A program made the position numbers and the translations under genes. A stretch of DNA of 64,000 nt, from contig JABBOT010000080.1 of assembly GCA_016165875.1 (NCBI GenBank), positions 44,133,272-44,197,271 on the forward strand, read 5' to 3'. Of this stretch, positions 23,991-38,700 are shown piece after piece. Under the pieces are notes generated by a model. That model was not told where the DNA came from, made no database searches, and saw nothing but the letters and a program-made list of their open reading frames with translations. Source of the stretch: Acanthopleura granulata (Eukaryota > Mollusca > Polyplacophora > Chitonida > Chitonidae). The first letter of the stretch is position 1. Every line of letters begins with the position of its first letter.

Positions 23991-26900
23991 AAAAAATAGC
24001 AAGTTGAAAAACAGCTTTGATTTTTTTCAAATTTGCTCTTTATTTTCATTAATATTAAAGTCATGTGGGTTTTAAAAGTTTTTTTTAATCAGCAGTTGTT
24101 CAGCTGAATATATATACTTTTGGCCATATTTGATCAATATTTTTGGCTACGCAAGGCAAAGTGTGAAACTTGGCCCACGAGGAGTTCTAGTATATTAAAA
24201 GAGACATGGTCACCCAAGCTTTGGATTTTTAAACAAATTCTGATTGCGAGGTCTAAACGATGTTTTGAAGTTAGTTCATAAACTAAATTAATCACGTTGA
24301 AATCAAAAATATTTATTGAGTGTGTATATTGCAGGACTCCAAAGAAATACTAAAGTTATTCGAATTCAAACTTCACAGACTTCATCTGCAGGCCTTCGGG
24401 ATCAGTCGATATTGGCTACACGAACTGGGATAATTTCGTGTTTTGATACACACAGACACACGCAGACTGTAGCAGCTTAAAGAGTTTTGAGAAAGGGTTA
24501 CCAATAATATTCCCATTAAACTATGTGTCAGAAACATGTGTCTATTGGACGTTTAACGCCCGCACGACAACAAAAAAATTGCACCCACTTATCAAACAGT
24601 AGTTTTGCGACAAGAATTACAACTCTAGACGTGTTTGTCAACCTGCTGAGCTCTCTTTTACGCCTAGTTTGGCCGATCCTGTTATAGAAAAGAGCCGTAA
24701 GTCCCTATTTTACGCGCATCATCAGCCACGTTTACAAATGAAGCTTTCCTAGCGCTACGCACATGCTCCATTTGCACTGAATTGTCAGTCCTTCATTTAA
24801 ATATGTGGGCAGACTTTTAAGTTTTCAGTTTTTTTTGTTCTTTTCAAACATTCACCTAACACACAAAGCTGGTTGTGAGATTAACGGAAAGCTTGTAACT
24901 TTTACGTCTTGCGAAAAACACCTGACTCATTCTGTAATAACCCAAAAATACCTACTATTTGGGCGACTTTAAACTGTTTCACTATGTGTGCTTATTTGAC
25001 TGAAGTTGAATGCCGTACCCCAGTATACCTCGGTGATACATGGATGGTGAGGCTAATGGGTTTACGCCCAGAAAAAATCAACCGCCCTTTGTCCGGAGCC
25101 TAACAAACTTTCTGACTTGAAAATAGGAAAAATAGCGAGCACACACCCCAGAACTCCATCACTTTGGCCAAAGACAATTGCGATTCACGTGGGAATTTAC
25201 TGCTGTAACAACTTATAGTAAATCAACGATAAATGGAATGATGCTTGTCAGAAATACCGACAAATTCTTAAGACTTCAAAGCACTGTAACTACCCAGACA
25301 ACCGGTATTCCACGATTGACATAATCTGTAAATATTCCTTTAAACCTGACCAGGCCGTACAGGTTGTCTTTCCCGAAATATTGAAGACTTTACTGTAAGA
25401 AAGAATACCTCTTTGCTGGGTTTTCCAGGCATTCTGTCTCTTTTTCTCACAGAGTGAATCGTTAGTTTCATGACACAAAACAGTACTCATTACCTGTATC
25501 ACCCAGATAATGAGATCAAAGACTTTTTTCAGAAACAAACTATTTCTTGAAACACTGTAAGCCATGCATTTACAGATGTACAGATGCATACCCAATGACT
25601 TACATGTAGTTTAGAAGACCGTGCTTAAAACTGTGTTAGTATTTGGACAAGGAAGAATCTGAAACCGTTTAGGTTTCTGGCTTTTGTGGGGCATTCCCCC
25701 TGATATTCCGTCTTTCCTTCATTCAAACACCAACCAGGTGTCTAGATCTGACCAGTAAGCATGCCAACGCAGTTCCGGTTTCAGCTTACAGCGACCGCTT
25801 TGTCTCTGCATGTTTGTTGGCAGTGCTACATGTGCCTGTTACAACACGCCTTAATAAGAGTGAAATAATTATGAACGCCCTCTTAAAACCTCAGAAAACA
25901 AACAAACAAACAAACATACCTATTCATTTGTCAGATAAATGACTGAAACGAGACGAACTGATTGCCAGTCCATAACAACAGTAACAGTAACCAACACATC
26001 AAAGGATATTTCAAAGAACGGGCCACCTTTCAAATAAAGTATGCATAATATTAAAGGCCATTTAGTATAGATTCCAAATATTGTTTTCCTGATTTGTGCT
26101 TCCCTCTTTTCATTATAGGCACCAGTCCACTACATTACTCAATAGTTTTTGCGTTGTGTGGCCTGAAAAAACAATGTAACAACCAAAATCTTAACCCCCC
26201 ACACCAAATATATGGGTCCTTTATTTAAAGGTGCTTTCCTTCTTTAAAATGGTCGGAGGAAATCAAATATCTTGCTAGGACTCCTATCAAGAAGACGTAT
26301 TTCCTCATTGTCAGTACACGTGAGCATAGATAAGCTATAGGACATAGCGTCGTTACCTATAAAAGGGGACATTCCGTGCAATCCCAAGGAGAACTTTGAT
26401 TTATGCACCATCCAGATCGGTCCAATCGTACAGCTCTTTCTAAGGAAGATACGAGAAATGCGTAGAGGAAGCGCTCTTGGCAACTGATTGGCTGTGTGCT
26501 CACAAAACACCTGACAGATACATGGACTTAGAACAGGAGGAGTCACCTTGCTGAACATTTTGCAAAACTCTTTACCCCAAATATTTTTATTTATTTATTT
26601 CAGAGTATTGTAAATAGTCATTTCATTTTTGGTTTATATTTTTCGTAAGATTTTTTTCACCAAGTTTTATTTGCACATTTGGAGGGAATCCGTGGCATGG
26701 TATTCAAATCTATGAAATGGAAAATATATCCGACATGTTGTTACCTTTATTCTCTGGACAATACTCCCTGACTGTGACTATAGAATGAATGAATGTCTTT
26801 CAGCCCTGTATTGTTGTGAAAAGATCCGGAGATTTACAAAAGGAAAAGAGAACTCACAATAACAGTACATGGATCCCAACACTGTGTACTTATGTACATG

Positions 26901-29590
26901 TATCCTAAAAGAAGACTACGTGTGTTATTAATGGTCAAGAGATTCCCGAGTGCCGGAAATTCAATTTGCATTGATGTTTTGATGTATTCTTCTACTGTGG
27001 TTGCCCAACATTGGCATATAGGTCTATGTGTGAGTTAATGTATTAGGTTCAGGTTCTTTTGAGAGCATCGCCACGATATGACTGGAAAATTGTCCATGTG
27101 GCGTAAAGCCATAATCATGCATTCCTTTGAGAGCAGTGGATTTTTGGGGATAGGACGTTTTCTCTATGGCCTTGACTCTTAACCGTCCCAGAACGGAATA
27201 ATCAGCTTCATTTCTCATATCAGCAAAATTACGGTGTATATAAATTTATTCTTGCATAGACTACTGGAAGTGAAATAAAATGATGTAAACTCTTCAAATA
27301 GGCCTAAAATGATAAATGTATTGTAGCTATCATGTAATTTCGACATTCTGTAGGCAGTTTCAGACAAATATATTTTGAGCAACATGCTCATCAAATCTAT
27401 TATCAGTGAAGTAAACCTTATTCAATATGCACAAAGTTTCTGTCGTATAATAGTAGAATTGAAAGTATATAAAGGTTGCACCTCGTCAGTAATGAATTAC
27501 ATACAGCCAACATACATTTATCACCATTACCAAAATCATGGCGACCATAGACCAACACCTGACAAATGGCGTGGAATCCAGTTTTCTCTGCTCTGACTCT
27601 GTCCAGAGGTCAGGAAGGTGGTTAGGTACAGATCTGGAGAAAAGGTAGCACTTTACTCCACCCGGAAACCCTTAACCTAGAATGAAATAAATATACAAAT
27701 ATGAATAAAATAGATTTTAACATTGGAGTTAAATGTCCCTAGTCTATGCATTTTAGTTTGGCTATCGTTTCACGGCTAAAATCATTTTGAGAAAAGTTGT
27801 ATTCTCAGAAATACCTTACCGCGAATCCCTCATTATTTCTGTCATTTGATCCAACTTCCGCATTCTGTTAATCCCCTTCCCCCGCTCCCCACACCTTTCA
27901 TCCTATTCTGAGACGCAGTCTCTTTGAAATCTGTAAGAATAGAGCTAGACTTATACGCAGGGCATGACGCATGAGCAAAGATTTCCTTGTTTTTGTGCTT
28001 AAAAGTGCACATTCATTCCATTAGTGTTTACAAACTACATGTGACAAATTATATAACAAAACGAAAGCTGTTATACATGCGTAGACTGGTAAGACGTAGT
28101 GACAACTATTTAGAAGTAAAGAAAAAAGTGCTTTATATTGATTCACCATAATACGTGTCCTCCGATGTAAAAATAGCTGCCGATTAACAGATATGATGTG
28201 TCTGAGATCACGTGTGGCAGCCAGCCACGAATTAGCGACTCTGACGACAGATTTACTCCAATACACCAGACAAATATGTCAACTTTTATTCTCCAGCTTT
28301 CATACCGTATCATTCCCTGACCAGATGACTACACGGAAAGCGTCATTTATTTCTTTTAAAGCGCGTATGTACGTAACTTTACACATAAGTGAATACCTGT
28401 TTGTGATTTGTCAAATTCTCCCCCTGTAAATATATTTTGTCAGCGGCTCAATGTAAAAACCATGCTCGGTAACCTCAAAAACTTGACTTAGTCTGTCCCG
28501 ATATCTACAATGGTTGAATCTCCAGATTTGAACTGCGTATTTGGTTTACTAAGCTAATGTATTTCATAAAGATAACTGGTACATTGCCTGACTAGCAATC
28601 TGTAAACTTGCTAAGATTATGATCAGAGAACATATTCCACATACTGACAGATATACACGTAGGTAGCTTTCTAGCATGAGTCTCCGGTGTAAGTCAGACA
28701 TGTTCGGGGTTTTTATTTGTATTTTACATCGGTCAGTTATGTTAACATATGTATATTGTATACGCACACATATATAATTAGGCTTCATATTTAATAGGAA
28801 TTTGGTCACTGAATAGCATATAATATAACAGCACATCACCGTCTCTGTTATATATGCGCCTCCTGTCACTCACAGAAAACAGCCATCGTTGATTGGAAGT
28901 ACATTCAATATTATCCACGAATGAAATTACACACATTTCTTTAACGTCGTTAAGCATATTAACGTCGCTAAGCATATTCGGGTTAAAACTGTTTTACATT
29001 GCTTCCTTATCTTTGAACACGTCACTGAAGATCATTTACAAACTGCTCGTTGTTGCAGACCAGAAGCCCTGATAAAGAGCTTATTTTCAGTGTTCAGATC
29101 CAAACGTAATTTTCTTAAATGTCACTCAGAAGAAAGTTTCTTTTTTGACTGGCTAAAATGCTTGACATGCTGTAACTAAGTTGCCTTACAATTTAGCATG
29201 GCTTACAAAAGTTTGTGTATGAAGAAAAGCGCCCTTTTTGTAGTAACAAATGCCAGTGTTATTTGATATGTAAAGTAATATGCTAATCTGGCTGATATCA
29301 CTGGAGCCTAGACATTTTTTTTCAGTAATGGCCACAACGGGTAGAAACATAATGGCACATAAAAACGAGCAGACTGAGAAACATGGATCCTAGATCGATT
29401 AACGCAATGCAGATATTTATTGTCAACTGTAAAGAAATTCTTATTCTTTGTGAGAATGAAGAGCACATAGGTGACACGTTATCAATCTGAATATAGTTAA
29501 TGGACAGATACGGAAGATGATGCGTGATTGGCTGAATTTGACAGACAAATCCGATGTTTGAAATCACGTAATGCATCCACTTTTTAGATC
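23991..29590. other. Intergenic, no gene recognised
   Basis: ORFs are at most about 104 codons (26244-26558, minus) without recognisable domains. An (AAAC)n microsatellite lies near 25895-25915. A TATAAAAGGGG string near 26359 is not followed by a recognisable coding start. Confidence 0.4.
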
Positions 29591-29595
29591 ACTGC

Positions 29596-29602
29596 TATAA
29601 AA
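29596..29602 (+). promoter_or_regulatory. TATA box of the haem-peroxidase gene
   Basis: TATAAAA lies 118 bp before the ATG at 29714. Transcription would start about 30 bp downstream (near 29625-29632), giving a 5' UTR of roughly 85-90 nt. The position fits because the short first exon and its GT donor follow directly. The start site itself is inferred. Confidence 0.6.
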
Positions 29603-29713
29603 CGACTGTGTGTGTCTTGCTGTCGGGACATCTTTGAGACACCGGCCACTTCAACGCACCCTGACCAGCACAGTCAGATTTCCTCTCGCAGCCGTAAGCG
29701 GACGAAGCTCAAC

Positions 29714-32700
29714 ATGAGGTAGAATTTACTCTCTGTAGGCTGTAGTCTATTACATACTACCATATGTTACAAAACTTGGTTCATGCTAACTGTATTTTAC
29801 CATTCTTACAGAGGACAGGTCTCTATTGTGTTCTCAGGACTTTGTCAATACACTTAACAGTAGGCCTACTTCTCAAGCTGAAGTGTATAACTAGATATAC
29901 GCAGTGATTTATATGTTTTCTGTTGTGTCAGAAATGCATGTTTGGCTAAAAAATAACGCTCTTTAATATCATAATGCTGCTGTATAGCACCACAGGTCTC
30001 CATTATCGGATGTATTATGCCTATTTAAACCGTATCTAAAATCGGTAGGTAACGTTAAGTCAAAGACGGTTATGCTGGAGTGAAAAACATGAAAGCTGGC
30101 CTAAAGTACATGTACTAGGATGCCAGGTTCAGGTATCAGGTTCACGGTTGTAATTGTATTTGTGTTATTGTTAACATCTACTAAAACAAAACAGACATTT
30201 TACACGCATTATACAGTTAGCTTGTTCGTCCGTAATAAAAGCGAAAAAGAAGAATTTGCAAGAGCCAGAGCGGGAAAATAGAGCTCGCTGAATGATCACC
30301 GCTCTTTGACACAATGACTTTGGCACAATTTGTACTCTCCAATATTTACACTAGGTTCCTCGGTATTGAATCTTCATCACTGCATTACTATCGATGTTTT
30401 TTAATTTCATGTTTTTTTAATGAGCATCTTTGAACAAATTTCGCTAAAGATGTGCAAGCTTTGGTTTCGCTATGTAATATTTTTCTTTGGGTATTTCATG
30501 TGGCGTTTACGGCGATCAGTTGTTTTGCTCATCTATCATTTTGGGTGTTGAAAGCATCCATTACTCTGTTAGGACACAGCCATCTGTATGTCATGTGTAT
30601 TCTTGCTTTTCACCACTGTCTTATGGTTCCACCGATGAGCGCTGTAACTGTGCAGAGCTGGTATGTAACTGTATAGCAGGTAACAGCTGTCAGCATCTCG
30701 TGTGTTTTCATGACGGGAGTATGTCACTATTGCCCCGATTTTACATAGGACTATAGTCCAAGATAAAATTGAACATAAAATCGATTTTCTATCAGAACAT
30801 GGAATTTCGATACTTCTCCAAGTTTATCTCCCGATTCATCGGTCGTCACAGAGATAGTGCTTCCTCTCTAACCCTTCGTAAATCATACACACCTGCCTGA
30901 CTGTGTAAGCAAAACCCAAACCAGGGTTACACAGCTACACATGAAAGCCCAGGTAATGTATCAAAGGGCAAGTTACGCAACACATGTTACTCTTAGATGA
31001 AATACTCACATTCATCAAAAATTCCGCATTTGTGTTGCTTTTTCTTAATTCTTCTTTGGAATTGGCCAAGTGAATTACGGTTCTTCCTTCGAGATATGTT
31101 ATCTCTACGTTAAATGAGCGTGGACATTACAGGTGTCTGCCAATGTCTAGGCTACGGCTCTATGTTCTAACTGAACCACAGGATCAGCCCAAGATCACCA
31201 AGCTTTCTTGCTTTTGGATCATGTTGTCCTATCCGAACGTAGATATGAATTAGCCTACTAAGCTAATTTTCAATTTTGTGACGAAATTCTAGGACATCTC
31301 TAAGTATTAACACATGAGCTCTTAAGTCAATCCTTTTAGCACAGTAAGCTGTTCTCCAAGCTATTTCCAAGTTTCAAGCCAGTGGCTTGACGAAGCTATG
31401 CGCTAGTCTCCCGTGATAACGTGATGTATCGGGAAGTAGTTTGAATGTTGGCGACCGTCGCCTTGGTGTACAAGGCAGCCGGAATCACAAGATCTCCCGA
31501 AAACGTTCTACGCTGGCCTATCGTCTAATCTCGATTTCTGCGTTAAGGAAGTGAAGGAATTTTCACTGATTAAATGTTCGTCGAAGTGCAGAGTTCATCT
31601 TTTTTACGAATTCCTGAGCTGTATTTATGTATATATGTTGCTTAGAAAAGGAAAACCCATTTCTGGGTATCAGTGTTGCCGGAAGTGGAAAACGAAACTC
31701 ATCGAGTTTTAATAAATTGATAATGTATTTATCAAAGTTTCAACATTTACGTAAAATTCATAAGCTGAGCCATGGTGCCTCTATACATACAGGACCATTT
31801 TAGTGCCTAAATACACACCGAAGCATGCATCAAATAACCACCAAGTCGGATCATTACTTACGGGTACTTCTAAAAATAAATGGTGTGAATTACACGTGAG
31901 TTTAGTCACGAGAGTGTGTCGTGCCGTCTTTTGTGAGGGTGGTCCATTGAGATTTGCAGGTGCTATAGAATATATTTGATAATGACGCATTTGCCCTTTA
32001 CATTCAGTCTTCACATGTCATGCATGTATACATGAGCCATTGCATCATCAAGTTGTGTGGTAACATGCAAGGGGTCTCTAGCTTCGTAGGGTTGACCTCT
32101 TTTCTACCTTACAGGTATTGGAGTGGAACGACATGTACTTGAAGGCTGCATAATACTCTCTCAATTACCCCAGGAGGGTGCATATGATTCGATGCAGAAA
32201 TAAGACTCTGACTAAAATATTGACGTCACTGTTTTATAGAGCCCAATTTGTCCATAATTCAAGCAACATTTGAATCTGTCATCTGAAGAAAGGTTTTATT
32301 ATTATAACTGAGAGGCTTTTAGAAAGAGATTTGATAAAATTGATAAAAGAACTTCCTTGGGGCTGTCCTTGTTTACAAAAGAGAGGGAAATCATTGAATA
32401 AAACCAGCAGTTGCCTGTAGACAGTGTTGTATGGCTAACATAGTATTTTCTATGGCTAATATTATATGTACCTTTTACCATAGCTTGATGAAATTTCAGT
32501 CTAGGCGATCATAAATGTATCAGAATGTTTTGTTTTGTTGTTTAATTTGCGCATTTCTATCCAAAATATATAGGTATCAATTTAAATGTATTTTACATTC
32601 TCCCCTTACCTTTATTGTTCCATTAAATATATGGCATATCTAATAACTTGTCCCTAAAATGAAAGGATTAAAAGCTCTCATATCGTCGATAAAGTATTTG

Positions 32701-35700
32701 AATGCATTGATGGAATTACTTTTACTAACTGTGATTTTTAACGTCATCCTATTTCACTTTTATTTTTTGCTTCCCATCAGTCTTTACCGAAGAACATTTT
32801 GTTTCATTTCATTACAACTAGTACAGTTTTCGGACACATTTCGGCATATTTGCTTGCAACGGGACATCTTCGAGTGAATGGCGCCTTTCATATTATAGAC
32901 GAATTCAAATTGTTTGCTTCAGTTTCCGGCCAATGTCACTTAAAGTGATGTACACTAATATACGATTTCACGTCTATACCACTTTTTACAAGCTTGTTGA
33001 TTTCCCCTGTTGCTATTTTTTTAACAATCTTTTCTAGCGCAGAACAGGGAACGGGTGTCTGGAAGGCATTCTGGAAATATAAATGGGTGTGTTGTATATG
33101 TCATTCACAGGTACCTCTGTGTCTTTGGAGTTCTCGCATTGCTGATCATAGCCGTAAGTTCTTTAAAATGTGTTTATCAGTAAATATTAAATTGTTCTCA
33201 GTCAGATGAAGTGGTTTCGTAAGACGTATTTGGAAGGTAAACTGTCTTAATTGCCCTCGGTTTACACGTTCTAGGAGAAGATATCCCTGAGAAGACAATG
33301 CACTAAGAGAAATGCTCAGATACAGTTGTTAATACTCACCAACAGGCAACTTTTATCAGAATATATAATGTTTTCAGATCTCGGGTATGCAACCTAAAAA
33401 AAAGAGGGTTAATTTAGCTAAATTGGTGAGGCAAGCCAAGACTAACGTCGCTGCCGAGGACAGACTGTACCTGAGAAGGTTTAGAGCGAGTAAGTTTATT
33501 CTTTCTTTTCCTTCCATTAACTATCAACTGGAGAATTATTTAGTTTGAAATTGTAAAGCTGTGGAATAAATTCAGGAATGAATCATTATGGTTTAAGGCC
33601 TCTTCGGCTATATTGCAGGGACAATAAATACAGGACAATTATACACTATACAAATGTGTGTTAGGCTGCCCATCATATATCTGAATGGTCTTTGTCGGTC
33701 ATAGGGAAAATAGATAAATTATCTGAATTATTATACTGGTATTGCGATGAAAGAAATATCCAGCACTGGGCCTAAACTAATCAAGAATTATTTTAGCTTT
33801 GAACGAGAAATACAAATGGCCAGGTACTATGGTTGATGTGTCCTTGATTTTAAACTACACGTAAGGCCTAATCAAGTAGTGAATTTCAAAACATATTTTC
33901 GAGTAAGGTGATTGTAGTAAGTATATTTAGAAGTTTCAGTAAGTCCTGCCATACAAATCCACACCTTATTACTTGTATATTTAAAACACAGGTATATAAA
34001 GCTGTAACAACAGATGTATTGGTGTAGGAGTTTAATCAGTGTTAAAGAATCTGAAGGCTAATCTATCAGTTCAGTAATGCTGATTAACAAAATTGAGGAA
34101 TTAAGAAGGCTTATGAATTCAGTTGTGTGGACAAATTGATGAATGCATTCGATAATCTCTTTATATTTTAGCTTTTTCGTATTAGTCATTGAATTAATTA
34201 TATCTGAATTCCTTGTGGAGTAGAATTAGAAAAAAAAATCGTAAAATAAAAACATAGATCTAGCATACCTTTGTGTGAGACAAACACATTCAATGCAGCT
34301 TTTATCTGCCTGTGCAGAAATCGATATTCTGGCTGAGGATTTTACTGACGTGACAGCCGCACTGTTTGAGGATACGCCGGGGAGGGCCGCAGAAATTCAG
34401 AAGCAAAGCAGATTGGTTAACTGGCTGTCTTATCTCCTTAGGTAAAACCGCTATTTTGTTCTGTATTTTTGGATTTTTATCCTTAGTAATCAAGTCTTTG
34501 GCCTCAATAAGAACACTCTTATCCTGAATGTTAATTTAAACGAACATTTAGATCACTCATCCCATGCGTTTGTGTGGATACTGCACTTGATTCGTTGTAT
34601 GCATGTTGGCATTTGTGAAGACGTGGTGTGCATGTTGACATGTTTAAAGGCGTGGTATGCATGGTGAGATGTTTGAAGACGTGGTATGCATGGTGAGATG
34701 CTTGAAGAGGTAGTATGCATGCTGACGTGTTTGAAGAGGTGGTATGCAGGCTGACGTGTTTATGAACCTCGTCCAACAGAACCAGTGGAGGGACTCTATC
34801 TTTGTCCAAAGCTTTGGCTGATAGGAGAAGTAGAGGTATAGAATGTCCATTCAAGCCGCCAAATACCTGCCCCACCAGCAAGTACAGATCCTTGGATGGC
34901 GTGTGTAACAACAGGGCTCATCCGCTGCGTGGCGCTGCTTTTACTCCCTTCACAAGAGTGATGCCCCCAGCGTACGAGCAAGGTTTGTGACAGACGTTTG
35001 TTGTGTAACTAAAAAAAGGTGACGCCATGACTGACGGCGTCAAATGTTCAACAGAAACAGGTTTCCAGTGGCTCGAAAACGCGACAAAACTGCTGTAGTA
35101 TTGGAACTTCTGTTGCCACGTCTGTCTGTATACCCTTTGTAAATTATATTTGCCTGCAGCAGAGAGATCAAAGTTTAACATTCATGAGAACAATCAGAAT
35201 TTTTCGAAGGGTGTTGATATATAACGGAATCCTTTTCTAAGCGCATGCACTAATTTGCACACATAGTGATTTCGTCATACTTCCGAAACAATGGACAAGG
35301 AAAGCAAATATCGCTGTGTACGACTTTAACTGCAGGATGCCTTCTATAGGTGTATTATACTACTTGTTTGAGAGAATTAAGACCAAATGAATGTTTTTCG
35401 ACAAGACCAATATACGTAGGATTTTACTGTAGTCACTGTTTGCACATTGCTGATAAAGTTAATACGAACATGCATGGACAGTGACCCATGAATTCATTGT
35501 ACATAAACTTCTTGCAGTTAAAACTTACTGGTGTTTTACTAGTGAGTTTCTTTTAAAAGCCCAGCTCATGCTTGAACTCTCTCTTACGGATAATATGTAA
35601 GGTAATTGAAGTGTATCGGCATCCAGCTCCAGTTTATACCTACACTTCTGTGCACACACAAAAATAAATAAAACTTATGAACATTTATTTTCTCTTTTAA

Positions 35701-38700
35701 GACCCTAACCGTAGAGGTATGGACGATTACCCACGGTGCACCGCCAAGAGCGGCGACTTACTGCCGAGCGCAAGAGAGGTCAGCCGAAAAGTTCACCAAC
35801 AGGGACCATCGTCCTCAGACCAGGAGACCAAAAGCTTTTTCTTCGTAGCTTGGGGCCAGTTCGTGGCCCACCTGATCACCGATCGTGCCCCAGCGTCAGG
35901 TAATAATCAACAGCGTCCACTCTTAATTCCACCAGTGTGCTTGGATGGATGTACGACATTTTCAATATTAGCAATAATATAGCATAATAAGAATTAGCAA
36001 TATTACAACTTAGCTTGAGAGTAAGCCTATAACATGTTTATATCTACTTATAAACCAGGGTACTCCTTTCTATACACGCGTCTCTTAATGGTCATTTTAT
36101 CTTCGTGGCTCTTCATAGCTACTCCGTGCACAGGTGTGTGCATAGCCACTCCAGCTGTGTACGTGTCTCTTCGTAGTCATTCTGTGTACGCGTGTCTGCA
36201 TAGCCATTGTGTGCGCATGTCTCTTTGGTAATAATGTGGCTATTATTTTTGCAGGCCATAAGTCGGCGAAAGTGGACTGTTGTAACACAGCAAGGAGGGC
36301 GTGAGTACCCAGAATCACAATTTAAATCACAGTCTACCAATCCTTATAGTCGCTTGGTGTTAGATGAGTTATCCAATGACTGTCTGTGTCTATTACACTT
36401 TCAGGCATGATCGCGATTTCTTCTGGACTTCCGGGGTTATGTTTGGGCGAATTTTCTGGTGTCTTCCAGTCCCTTATCTGTTTTCAAAGAAACTCAAGTA
36501 GAACAGAATGTTATGAACCTAAACACGGAAATGGCCGTTCTACATAGGATAAACTGGGACTACTCGTTCTGGAGGACATACTACCAATTAACTTGGGTAT
36601 AAACGTGTGTACATTCCATGCGATCCAGACTTACAACCAGCCATAGGCAGACGTCAAAATGTTGTATTGTACGTAATAAAGCTTTGCCATTCACTTTCAT
36701 CTGTAATCAGAAGATCTAAAGTCATAAAGGTGATTCTCATTAGACAATGAATCCTTCATATCCATTGACAGATTTTAATTCACCAATCAACATCTGATAA
36801 TGCTTTTAGACTACATTGGCCGTGCCCCCCCCCCCAAAAGAAACAAAACAACAACAACAAAAACCGTTAACACATGTTTTTGTTACCCTCTCAGTATAAA
36901 TATTACAACATTGCGCTTAAACATGTTGTTACAGGCCTACGTCCGAATGTTTCAACATAGAGCTGGCTGAAGATGACCCCTATCGCTCTTTGGGAAGAAC
37001 CTGTCTCGGCTTTCTGAGATCCCTGGAGGCTACAGATATCGACTGCAAGACTGGTATGCCATAACTGGGAAATGGGGGGGGGGGAGCGCTGGGGCACACA
37101 AAGGATAGATCGACGTGGCATATATCTTGTTAACGCAAAGAGATGCTGCCATATTACGAACAGAGGCTGCCCTGGGTCAGAGGAGCAATTGTAGGTTCAT
37201 CTCCATACGTTTCTCGACTTATTTAGGCCCAATTGGTGCTTCGTGGCGTGACTAATAACTGTTCATCTGTACGTCGAGGTTTAAGCTTTACCTGACCATT
37301 ACCTGGTACCTGACAAACCGCGTACCTTAAAACCACAGCTGTACCGGCGAAAGTTGCCAGTCACTTATCAGGAGGCCATCGGCCAACACTTCATGTGTGT
37401 TCCTAGAACAAGATCACGTCCCATAGCAGTTTCTGCTCATTCAGGGGAAACACTCAGTAGCATAACTCAGCCTTTTGTGTTTACTCGCTTGGTATCAATA
37501 CCTCATTCACTGCACATACATACTGAATTATTATCCCCACAGTTTGAACGCACTCCCTTGTTTGAGTTATTTCTCTTCCAACACTTTGTAGGGCGCCGTG
37601 AGCAGTTGAACTCGGCATCGTCTTTCATTGACGGAAGCGCTGTGTACGGAGTGACCGAGGAAAAAGCTAACTCCCTGAGGACATTTTCAGGAGGTACAAA
37701 TACATATGAGGACAAAAGTTCCAATTCCAGAATTATCTTAACTATCCATATGTAACAATAATCATTATGTGGGTCTGTTACAGAGTAAAATGTGGAATGC
37801 ATTAATATGTCATTTTGTACATGTGAGTTATGGGCCACTTTCAAATTTCAGTACAGAATGCCAAAAGCTTTGTGAACCAAAATGCAACCAGCACAAAAAC
37901 AGGTGTACATGTCAAATAGACTGTTTCGGAGCCAGGAGCCAAGAAAAAGAAAAAAAGACTTGGTAAGGAAATGTAAGAGGCGAATTAAACAAGTAAACAA
38001 AGGTATGGAACATAGTTTGCACCTCAGCTATTAGCCTAATTTATAAGTAGCCATCTCCAAGTAAAGAATTTTCTACCTGTAGGAAAGCTTTTGGTGTCAG
38101 AGCCAAATCAACTGCCATACAACTGTGAAAACCACCCACTCGCCACCAAACGTGGATTCAATTCATTCGTTGCAGGTATGTTTTTACGTCACTTAGATCG
38201 CCTTTCTAGATTTCTAGAGTACCAGTTGCTAGGTTTTCATATTCTAGTGTTATCCATTAAATATTTTTTTATGAGCCTCCCAAAACTAGCGCCTACCAAT
38301 TCGTGCTTCTCAAATTTTCAACACAAACTAGAGATAGAGAAACAATGTTTTAGACCCACAGTCTGTGAATATTTGTTGTCGCAGGCGATCCTCGGGTTTC
38401 CGAAGTGTCACATTTGATCGGAGTACACACGATATGGGTCCGGGAGCACAACCGAATCGCCACGGAACTAGCCGTTCTGAACCCGTCAATGACAGACGAA
38501 GTCCTGTACCAGGAGACCAGAAGGATTGTGTCCGCCCTCATCCAGCATATCACCTATAATGAGTGGCTGCCAATCGTGCTGGGCGATGGCATCATGACCA
38601 AATACCATCTAAAGCCTCTGACCAGCGGGTTTTACAAGCACTACGATCCGACTGTGAATCCGGCTACCTCGAGCGTCACCGCTTCAGTGGCTATGCGCTT

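Noticed and set aside
26355..26365. TATAAAAGGGG as a promoter
   Set aside because: No coding start, splice donor or recognisable exon follows on that strand.
30487..30756. Cys-rich 89-codon ORF in peroxidase intron 1 ([13 protein letters not shown]...)
   Set aside because: Exon 1 and exon 2 join cleanly to make the signal peptide. The ORF has no clear acceptor or family resemblance.
35719..35982. ORF running past the end of peroxidase exon 6
   Set aside because: The frame beyond 35899 is intron; the donor GTAATA and the phase match to exon 7 show where the exon ends.
37852..37963. Cys-rich segment between AG and GT ([20 protein letters not shown]) in peroxidase intron 9
   Set aside because: It looks like an exon, but entering in the phase set by exon 9 gives a TAG at 37917. 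Exons 9 and 10 join perfectly without it.
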